From assembly GCA_003503945.1 (NCBI GenBank), contig DOCD01000015.1, positions 883 through 14,208 of the forward strand: DNA of 13,326 nt, read 5' to 3'. Within the stretch, counting starts at the first letter, position 1; each line of letters begins with the position of its first letter. Shown one piece after another: positions 7,057-13,326 of the stretch. Under the pieces are notes generated by a model that worked only from the letters and a program-made list of their open reading frames with translations, did not search any database and was not told the origin of the DNA. Source of the stretch: Clostridiales bacterium. GTDB lineage: Bacteria > Bacillota > Clostridia > Christensenellales > Borkfalkiaceae. A program made the position numbers and the translations under genes.

Positions 7057-7947
7057 TTACTCCATATTTATACTTAACTTATGCAAACACGTAAAATCTA
7101 TTACGTAAACCACTCCTCCGTCGGCGGGAGCTACCGTGTGCGAACGAGAAATTATTTTATCCGCACCGAGAAGCACCGACGAGTAAGCGTTTTTAAGGTT
7201 TTCGTCGCTTTCGCAATCCGCAAGGTATTCCGCGCGCCCCGTATACTCCACCTCGGCATATCCGACGGCAAGACAATCCGCCCGCCGGTCGCCTACAAGG
7301 GTATAAGCGGCGATAATTTCGTCGCCCTTTTTTACGCTGTCGCCGACGCCGACGACCGCAGTGCCGCATATCGCCGCGACGTATTTGATTACGCCGTCGA
7401 CGTCGGATACGAGCGGAGTGCGGCTGACGCCGCCGCCGTGCTCTTCGTCAACCTGCACGTCTACGTGAAGTATGCTGCCGCGCTTTTCGATATTGCAGAA
7501 GGTGACCTGCGGCAAGGCGAGTATTTTACCGGTAGCCGCGGGCGCGTCGAAGCCCGAGCAAAGCGAAAACTCCTTTGCGCCCGAGGAATAAATTATGCGC
7601 TTTACCTCCGGCGAGAGATAGTTGCCGCTGCCCTCCACGTTTATTTTGAAAACAAACGAATTCGATACCCAGGCAACCGCAACAAACGCCGCCGCCCCGA
7701 CTAAAAGCCCCGCGCGCATAGCCGCCCGCTTTATAAACGCCGTGCGTCTGCTTTCGCCGTACACACGGATATTATAACACGGCTTTGCGAAAATTGCAAA
7801 AACTTTTTTAATATCTTTATCTTTTACCGAAAATATAAGCTTTGCACCCTCTTTTTTACAGTTATAGATGCCTATTTCCGCCTTTTGAAGCTTTTTTACC
7901 GCAAGTTCTAATGAGGAAGTTATCGAAACGGTAGTAAAATCAGTCAA
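7057..7947 (-). CDS. yqfD: Sporulation protein YqfD (short form)
   Basis: Membrane protein of the YqfD family, in Bacillus subtilis a member of the sigma-E mother-cell regulon and needed for efficient sporulation; the molecular role is unclear. The 296 residues have a short N-terminal cytosolic region, one membrane segment (about 78-97) and an outer beta-rich region. The pattern NVEGSGNYLSPEVKRII, then PQVTFCNIEKRGSILHVDV and VDGVIKYVAAICGTAVVGVG follows the family course. It is about 100 residues shorter than the Bacillus protein, missing the end. The start is TTG at 7947, supported by AAGGGGG 6 nt upstream; it overlaps yqfC by 8 nt. A downstream ATG would lose the conserved beginning. Confidence 0.88.
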   Translation of the reverse strand: MTDFTTVSITSSLELAVKKLQKAEIGIYNCKKEGAKLIFSVKDKDIKKVFAIFAKPCYNIRVYGESRRTAFIKRAAMRAGLLVGAAAFVAVAWVSNSFVFKINVEGSGNYLSPEVKRIIYSSGAKEFSLCSGFDAPAATGKILALPQVTFCNIEKRGSILHVDVQVDEEHGGGVSRTPLVSDVDGVIKYVAAICGTAVVGVGDSVKKGDEIIAAYTLVGDRRADCLAVGYAEVEYTGRAEYLADCESDENLKNAYSSVLLGADKIISRSHTVAPADGGVVYVIDFTCLHKLSINME

Positions 7948-8185
7948 TTTTTACCCCCTTAATCTTGCCTTTGATGAATAAATCCTGCTCGAAATACTTA
8001 CCCAAAGTGAGCCCTTCGCCCTCGATTACAATTTTGTTTTTACGAAGTACGAGCACGATTTTTTCCGCGGAATACTCCGACACTCCTTTCACGCTTCTGA
8101 AATACCCGCCGAAATCGGGAACGACCGAAAACGACTTCAAGGTATCCGCGCCGAGCTCGGACAAAATCTGTTCTAAAAGTTTCAT
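7940..8185 (-). CDS. yqfC: Sporulation protein YqfC (YabP/YqfC family)
   Basis: Small protein of the YabP/YqfC family, expressed under sigma-E in Bacillus subtilis and nearly always found directly before yqfD. The 81 residues show the family course: a helical N-terminus, VVPDFGGYFRSVKGVSEYSAEKIVLVLRK split over 22-50, then KIVIEGEGLTLGKYFEQDLFIKG. The family is small and weakly conserved, so the assignment leans on both pattern and position. The ATG at 8185 is the only reasonable start but has no Shine-Dalgarno site. It is buried in an 8-bp inverted repeat and lies about 5 nt behind a possible minus-10 box, so the message may be leaderless. It is the first gene of the cluster. Confidence 0.85.
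   Translation of the reverse strand: MKLLEQILSELGADTLKSFSVVPDFGGYFRSVKGVSEYSAEKIVLVLRKNKIVIEGEGLTLGKYFEQDLFIKGKIKGVKID
7953..7960 (-). promoter_or_regulatory. Shine-Dalgarno site supporting the TTG start of yqfD
   Basis: AAGGGGGT on the minus strand ends 6 nt before TTG 7947. It lies inside the last codons of yqfC and makes the rare TTG start credible. Confidence 0.75.
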
Positions 8186-8202
8186 AACATATAATATGAA
8201 AC
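8179..8202. promoter_or_regulatory. Inverted repeat covering the yqfC start codon
   Basis: GTTTCATA at 8179-8186 and its exact complement TATGAAAC at 8195-8202 are separated by 8 nt. The left arm contains the yqfC ATG and the spacer holds AT-rich possible minus-10 bases. It could be a repressor operator or an RNA hairpin hiding the start codon. Confidence 0.45.
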
Positions 8203-8221
8203 AAGGCTTATCCCTTATACC
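8191..8221 (-). promoter_or_regulatory. Possible sigma-E-like promoter of yqfC
   Basis: On the minus strand GGTATAA (8221-8215) and CATATTAT (8198-8191) with 16 nt between them resemble the sporulation sigma-E pattern (ATATT and CATACAAT), though the spacing is slightly long. The start point would fall at the yqfC ATG. The promoter must lie in this gap of fewer than 40 bases if yqfC has its own. Weak call by eye. Confidence 0.3.
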
Positions 8222-8222
8222 A

Positions 8223-8255
8223 AACGCGCCGCGCGGAATTTCCGCGCGGCGCGTT
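8223..8255 (-). terminator. Perfect 16-bp palindrome, probable terminator of the giant gene
   Basis: AACGCGCCGCGCGGAA at 8223-8238 and its exact complement at 8240-8255 flank a single T. The stem is almost pure GC. On the minus strand only three T follow before GG, so the U tract is short; on the plus strand TTATTTGATTTTT follows, a better tract but with no plus-strand gene here. Most likely it ends transcription from the giant gene and isolates yqfC. Confidence 0.75.
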
Positions 8256-8264
8256 ATTTGATTT

Positions 8265-11200
8265 TTACGCTACAACCGTAAACGATACGACGCAGTTTAC
8301 GTTTTCAACAGTACCGAACAATTGAGACATATTCGTGGTACTGTTACTGTCTTTATAGAATTTCGAACCGGAGTTCTGTACTCCATCCGCAACAACCCAG
8401 TAAGACGTATCCAACTCTATATAATGGCTTGTTGATTCCATAAAGGGTCTCCATTTTTCAAACTTATCGGTATTTTTACCTTTTATTAAGTAAGATACGA
8501 TATAATCGCCGCCATTACGTACCTGAATACAGATTGCATTTGACCAATAACGGAACACTTCTACCGTATAACCTTCGATAACGAGCGTATCTGCCGTAAA
8601 CATACAATTGTTATTACCGATGGATTTTCCGTTTGTAACTTTACCCCAACTCCAGCCCATATCGGTGTAGCCGTTGCCGTCGTATTTTGTGTAATACCAC
8701 TCCGTACCGTTTGCCGATAAGTTCATTTGCAATTTAAACTTCATCCTCGAATACAGCAGAGTATCCGTCTTTTTAAGCGTATCCGCCTCGCTTACGAATT
8801 CGGCGTCCTTATACCATTTATAGAACGCGGCGCCTTCCGCAACCGTTAAGTTAAGCCCGTTTGCTTCCGCGTTGGGGCTGCCGCCCGCCGCAACGGTGCC
8901 GCTCACCTCTAACACGTCGCGCTTTACGCCCCAGACGGGATAATAAACGCTGTAAGTTACGGTGCTGTCGCAGAATACGAGGTTATCGCCGTCGAGATAG
9001 GTCCAGCCGAGGAAATAGTATCCCTCCGCTTTCGGCTCGGACAACTCAGTTATACCCTCTTCCACGTCGCTTACCGTAAATTCGTTTGCCGCAGCCGAAC
9101 CGTCGTAAGTAAAGCTTACCTTGTCGCTGATAATTTTAACTTCCCTGATTGTCTTTTTGGAGCAGACGACCAGAATATCCGCAGCGCCCTCGGGCATTAC
9201 GAATGTGATACAATCGTCCTTTTCGACGAGGTTCACGTTTTGCGACGAGGATACCGTATTTACGGTGAACCCGTCTATCGCGGGAAGTACTTTTACCGTT
9301 TCGCCGCATTTAACGAAGGTATCCGCGCCGAAAAGCTTATGCTCGGCTTCGAAAACCGCGTTTGCCTCGCTTTCGTCGGCGACGGTAAGCCCGAGCTTAT
9401 AATATCTGTCGCTTACGCTGTTTTGCGTAATTGTTATTACGAACAGGATTTTACCTTCCGCCTCGGTCGACGCGACCGTTACTTCATAACCGTTCACGAA
9501 CGTTGAAGCAGTCCTTGCGTCGAGTATTCCTTTTATATAATTTTCGAGCGCGGCGCAGTCGAGCAGTTCCAGATTGGTCGTTACGCCGTTTGAAAGCCCG
9601 AATTCGGAAAGCTTAAAGCCGTTTGCGTTCAAAGTATATTCTGTGTACGCCCAGTTGCCTTTCGCGTTTACCGAACCGCCGTTTGTTCCTATGAAATAAT
9701 GGTCTGCACCCACGGGAACCCAAACCTGTTCTCTTCTGAAATGACGCCAGTTTTTATCGCCGTCGCAGGTTATTTCATTGTAATATACGTTGAGCAAGGT
9801 TGTCGTGGCTCCGTCCGTTTCGCCGCAGTTATAGAAGGGCGCGTCGTTTGTGACGTTGGCATCGAAAGCGGTGTATCCCGTAAGCGTACCGCCCTGCAAA
9901 TAGACGCTGTCCGCAAGGAATGTAACCGACCTTATGCCGTAGTTGTTCAAAAACGCCAGCTTGCCTACCGTGACTATATTCGACGGAACGACTACGTTTT
10001 TGAGCATAGCGTTCGCAAAAGCGCCCTCGGATATCGCCGTAACCTTGTATTCCCTATTGCCGAAAACAAACGAATTTTCAAGCTTTAAAACCGAGTTTTC
10101 GGCGGTGAAAGGTTTGATTTCAGTTTCGCCGAAGCCCGTTATCGCATAGTAACCGCCGTTGTCCTCGAAGAACGTGTAAATTACGCCGTTTACCATAATT
10201 TCGGTCTTTACGTACCAGCCGTACACCGTTTTCACGCCGTCTACGGTGACAATATCCGAAACGTTTTCAAGCCTGTCGCCCGTAAATTGCGGGTTATCGT
10301 ACCAACCGAGGAAAGTATAGCCGGCAAGGTCGTAACCGTTAAGCGCTTCTTCGTCGCCGAGCGCCGCCGTTACGGGCTGAATGAGCCCCGAGAAATCGAA
10401 CGTGACCGCCTGCGCCTCTTCCGACGATTTATAAACGCTCACTCTGCCGTCGACAATCGGAAGAACTCCGCCTTCCTCGATAACCACCGACGCGGGCAGC
10501 CTTTCGCCGTTTGCGCCGATATATATAAGCTTTTGTCCGTCGCTTGCAAATTCGGGGAAAGCGCTTACAAGATTTACTGTTGAGCCGTATCTTACTTCGA
10601 GCGTCCTTTCCACGTCCTCGCCATCGTACACGTCGAGGAAAACCGTTTCGAGCACGTTGGAGGCTATGTAATCGGTCGAGTTTTTATTAGCCGAGAAGCA
10701 ACCGAACACGGGCGTGTAATGGCTACCCGCCGCCGCTTCGAAGATATGTTCTTTATCGAAGCCGTAGGTTTTTTCAACGTAGCCGTAATAGTCGGGCGCT
10801 GCCACCGTGCCGAACTCGGGCAAGCTCGGCGCGTATAAGTAATTTTCGTCGGCGCCGTCGAACGTAGCGGTTATACCCTCGCGGTAGGTGTTCAAATCGA
10901 GCGTGAAGGTCACGAAGCTCTGAACCGCGCCGTACGCCTTTATGCCGCTTATGCCCTGTTCGTCGCTGCGGGTTATAGCCGCGTAAAGCTCGGTAAGCGC
11001 GCCGCCCGTAAGCTCCTTAGCTTTTATATCGAACGCGTAGTAATTGCCGCCCATATCGCCGAATTTGGAAAGCGCACCGCTTGCCGCGTTGCCGTATTCG
11101 GAAACGCCCTGTCCGTTTATCGCAACTTTCATACCGGCTATATAATTTGCTATGTTTATTCTGCTGTCGGTCTGCACCTGCTGCATCTCGAAAAGGTTAT

Positions 11201-13326
11201 AAGTCTGCGGGGTGGTAAGTCCGCTGCTCACGTTAACGTCCTTTACCGCCATATTCATAATTGTAGACCACGTCGACGGGTTCATACCCAGAAGCCACGC
11301 TATAGGCGACTGTTTGTTGAAAAGATTGTCGAGCAAATACTCGATAGTCATTATCTTGTATTCTTCGCCGTCCGTACCCATATTTCTGGACAGGGTTATA
11401 AGTCCGTGCGAATAAGTGATGCCGATATCTGCGGCGTCCCATATAAACGTCTTCTTTTCGAGCCGCGCCGCAAGCGTGAAGTATAGCCCGCCGTCGTTGT
11501 CAAAACCGAGAGTCAGCGTCACGTTGTTTAAACTTACGTCGCCAGCGACTATAATGTTTGCCTTAATCGTGCCCGTATACGTATACAGCTTATATATATC
11601 GCCGTTATCGTCGGTAAGTATATTTTTAACGTCGGACAAAAGCGTTGCGATAAAACCGACTTCGATATAGTCGTCGGGGTTAATCTTGTTTTTGTCGTTA
11701 TCGTCAAACGTTGCGGGGTTTGCTTCAAGGCTCAGCCATGCGCTGTCGCCGCATGTTACGCTTGCAGACACTACGTGGTTTTTCTTATCGGCAACTATTT
11801 TTATCGTTCCGATTTTTACGCCCGCCGCAGCTTCAAGGATATCGTCGATGTTGATTTCCGCCGTGCCGCTCTCCTTATCGAACTTAAACGACTCCGACAG
11901 GTCCATATTCAGGAACGCATACAAAACGTCGGTTAAAATAGTGTTTTCGCCCTCGGCATAAACCTGTATGTTCTCTTCGCCCGAAGAGTATGCAGCATTC
12001 CCGCCGAGAAGTTTTACCAAGTTGGTATCGGTGATAATCCTTACTATCTGCTCTATCGCCGAATACAGTTCGTCCGCGCCCGTTTTGAATTTGAGGTCGG
12101 CGAATTTGAGGTTTCCGACCTCGGTCAGCGAAACGTAGATGTTGCGCGCCGAATAGCTTAAAGACGCTTCCGCGGCCGTGCCGTTGATTACGAAATGCAA
12201 ATCGGTTTTAAAAAGATTGTTGCCGAGCCTTTCGTCGGTAAGGTTTTCGGTGTAGTATGTTTCGCCCTTTACGTACACGTTTTCAAGTACTTTAAGTCCG
12301 CTTTCCTTTCCGTCGAGAACAAAGTCAACCGAATACGAATCAGTGCCGAGCACGTCCTTCAACGTAAAGCCGTCGAGCGAGTTCAAAACTTCGTTCAAAA
12401 GATATTTTGCAAAGCTGTCGATATCCTCGTAGAAATAATACCCCTCTTCGAAAGACTTTAAAATTTCTTTTACGGTAAGCCCTTCGCCCGCTTCCGCAGA
12501 TAACGAAACAGCGAACTCTTTGACTTTGAGCGAGAGTGCGAGGCAACCGTCCGCATCTATCATAAGGCTTCCGTCGGATGCGTGGTTGATTATAAGTTCG
12601 CGCACGCCATCGCCGTCGATATCATCGAACCCGATTGTAAGCCTGCCGGCAAATTCAAGCAATGCGGAAAGGATTTTATTTACATTTTCATTGTACAGAA
12701 TATCCTTGATTTCAAAATCCCTCGCGCCGTAAGCAGAATAACCCGAAGCCGCGGGGGCGACGGTGTTATCGCCCGACGTTAAGTTTTTAATCGCCGCTAT
12801 CAGTCCCCCGATAGTTTCCGCAAGGTTATCCGTTTCGGAGCGGTAAACTTTAAGCCCCGTGTCGTTAATTGTGACAATCGCAAAAGGAGTTTCGGAATTT
12901 TCGCCGTCGTACGCCGTTTGGTCGTACACGAACCCGAAAGTAAACTGCGTGTTTTCGCCGTTTTGAAGCACGGTTACGTCAAGACTCAACGCGACTTTTA
13001 CGCCGCCCGACGTCCATATTACTTCGCCCGTGCCGTTAATCAGAGCCGAAACGCCATCCTTTTCATATTTCGCATTGACGGTGAACGAAACGTCTTTGCC
13101 GTCGATAATCTTATTTACTTCGTCGGCTACAGAATTTATAAGCGCAATGAAATCGTTTACGTCTACGTAATTTTCTTTGTCAGCGGGCTCTGCAACCTGT
13201 TCTTCGCTCGCGCTTACGTTTAGCTTTACTCCCAATGCGGGGATATTGCCCGTAAGCTCGGAGGTCGCTTTTTCGTAGCCGAGCGTTATCTCGCCGAAGC
13301 TTACGCCGAGGTCTATCCCCAGCCCG
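8265..13326 (-). CDS. Giant repetitive surface/secreted protein with InlB-like and BspA-like repeats (partial, N-terminus beyond window)
   Basis: The frame is open from the window edge (first full codon at 13325) to TAA at 8265, giving 1,686 visible residues; no real start or signal peptide is in view, and a TTG at 13235 is internal. Numbering from the edge: residues 1-900 are beta-rich with alternating hydrophobic residues and short helices, and two stretches near 50 (YVDVNDFIALIN) and 548 (YIEVGFIATLL) look like diverged copies of one module. An EF-hand-like loop DIDGDGVRE lies near 235. InlB/Listeria-Bacteroides B-repeat-like segments are at about 970-1045 (GYTFLGWYDNPQFTG) and 1395-1465 (GYYFLGWTYLDGD). 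A BspA-like leucine-rich repeat (TAISEGAFANA, KNVVVPSNIVTVGKLAF) is at 1080-1145. Such segments suggest adhesion or interaction outside the cell. No LPxTG, terminal membrane helix or other anchor is seen at the C-terminus. The last ~150 residues are encoded by more AT-rich DNA. Exact function unknown. Confidence 0.85.
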   Translation of the reverse strand, partial: GLGIDLGVSFGEITLGYEKATSELTGNIPALGVKLNVSASEEQVAEPADKENYVDVNDFIALINSVADEVNKIIDGKDVSFTVNAKYEKDGVSALINGTGEVIWTSGGVKVALSLDVTVLQNGENTQFTFGFVYDQTAYDGENSETPFAIVTINDTGLKVYRSETDNLAETIGGLIAAIKNLTSGDNTVAPAASGYSAYGARDFEIKDILYNENVNKILSALLEFAGRLTIGFDDIDGDGVRELIINHASDGSLMIDADGCLALSLKVKEFAVSLSAEAGEGLTVKEILKSFEEGYYFYEDIDSFAKYLLNEVLNSLDGFTLKDVLGTDSYSVDFVLDGKESGLKVLENVYVKGETYYTENLTDERLGNNLFKTDLHFVINGTAAEASLSYSARNIYVSLTEVGNLKFADLKFKTGADELYSAIEQIVRIITDTNLVKLLGGNAAYSSGEENIQVYAEGENTILTDVLYAFLNMDLSESFKFDKESGTAEINIDDILEAAAGVKIGTIKIVADKKNHVVSASVTCGDSAWLSLEANPATFDDNDKNKINPDDYIEVGFIATLLSDVKNILTDDNGDIYKLYTYTGTIKANIIVAGDVSLNNVTLTLGFDNDGGLYFTLAARLEKKTFIWDAADIGITYSHGLITLSRNMGTDGEEYKIMTIEYLLDNLFNKQSPIAWLLGMNPSTWSTIMNMAVKDVNVSSGLTTPQTYNLFEMQQVQTDSRINIANYIAGMKVAINGQGVSEYGNAASGALSKFGDMGGNYYAFDIKAKELTGGALTELYAAITRSDEQGISGIKAYGAVQSFVTFTLDLNTYREGITATFDGADENYLYAPSLPEFGTVAAPDYYGYVEKTYGFDKEHIFEAAAGSHYTPVFGCFSANKNSTDYIASNVLETVFLDVYDGEDVERTLEVRYGSTVNLVSAFPEFASDGQKLIYIGANGERLPASVVIEEGGVLPIVDGRVSVYKSSEEAQAVTFDFSGLIQPVTAALGDEEALNGYDLAGYTFLGWYDNPQFTGDRLENVSDIVTVDGVKTVYGWYVKTEIMVNGVIYTFFEDNGGYYAITGFGETEIKPFTAENSVLKLENSFVFGNREYKVTAISEGAFANAMLKNVVVPSNIVTVGKLAFLNNYGIRSVTFLADSVYLQGGTLTGYTAFDANVTNDAPFYNCGETDGATTTLLNVYYNEITCDGDKNWRHFRREQVWVPVGADHYFIGTNGGSVNAKGNWAYTEYTLNANGFKLSEFGLSNGVTTNLELLDCAALENYIKGILDARTASTFVNGYEVTVASTEAEGKILFVITITQNSVSDRYYKLGLTVADESEANAVFEAEHKLFGADTFVKCGETVKVLPAIDGFTVNTVSSSQNVNLVEKDDCITFVMPEGAADILVVCSKKTIREVKIISDKVSFTYDGSAAANEFTVSDVEEGITELSEPKAEGYYFLGWTYLDGDNLVFCDSTVTYSVYYPVWGVKRDVLEVSGTVAAGGSPNAEANGLNLTVAEGAAFYKWYKDAEFVSEADTLKKTDTLLYSRMKFKLQMNLSANGTEWYYTKYDGNGYTDMGWSWGKVTNGKSIGNNNCMFTADTLVIEGYTVEVFRYWSNAICIQVRNGGDYIVSYLIKGKNTDKFEKWRPFMESTSHYIELDTSYWVVADGVQNSGSKFYKDSNSTTNMSQLFGTVENVNCVVSFTVVA

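Noticed and set aside
7081..7704. A 207-codon plus-strand open frame opposite yqfD
   Set aside because: Antisense shadow of yqfD; no Shine-Dalgarno site, no family pattern, and composition typical of a reverse reading.
12603..12629. Dockerin or true EF-hand domain in the giant protein
   Set aside because: Only one DxDGDG-type loop is present, without the paired helices or a second repeat; a single calcium-binding-like loop is not enough for a domain call.
13233..13235. TTG as start of the giant gene
   Set aside because: The frame continues open to the window edge (30 more codons), no Shine-Dalgarno site or signal peptide follows, and the sequence before it is the same beta-rich type. It is an internal Leu codon.

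Overview
The window looks like a chromosomal segment of a Bacillota bacterium, most likely a spore-lineage Clostridia of the uncultured gut type. The evidence is the gene order, the purine-rich Shine-Dalgarno sites (a perfect AGGAGG before pgpH), the YqfC/YqfD sporulation pair and TGA used as a normal stop. The exact taxon cannot be read from the sequence; an affiliation near Christensenellales is only a guess. Every gene I can support lies on the minus strand, so transcription runs from high to low coordinates.

Right side (13326 to 8265): one enormous open frame, at least 1,686 codons, that enters from beyond the window edge. It encodes a beta-rich, repetitive, probably secreted or surface protein. 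It has two InlB/Listeria-Bacteroides-type B-repeat-like segments, a short BspA-like leucine-rich repeat patch and an AT-rich C-terminal module with no visible cell-wall anchor. A perfect 16-bp palindrome follows its stop and probably ends the transcript.

Centre (8185 to about 2100): the conserved Bacillota cluster yqfC - yqfD - phoH - pgpH - ybeY - era - yqzL - recO. Most of the first six genes overlap or nearly touch, as in a translationally coupled operon. They link sporulation (YqfC, YqfD), RNA metabolism and 30S subunit maturation (PhoH, YbeY, Era), cyclic-di-AMP turnover (PgpH) and recombinational repair (RecO). dgkA and cdd, which sit between ybeY and era in Bacillus subtilis, are absent. 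The PgpH homologue has lost its extracellular sensor domain. yqzL is a 33-codon gene that a normal length cut-off would miss. Between yqzL and recO lies a strongly structured stretch of about 170 bases with nested inverted repeats. A terminator sits directly behind recO.

Left side (1994 to 1): ppdK, pyruvate phosphate dikinase, with its own near-consensus sigma-A promoter and Shine-Dalgarno site. The window edge cuts off its C-terminal quarter.

Nothing here is clearly a new defence system, mobile element or CRISPR locus. The parts most worth a second look are the structured yqzL-recO intergenic element, the sensor-less PgpH, the palindrome over the yqfC start codon and the giant unanchored surface protein.
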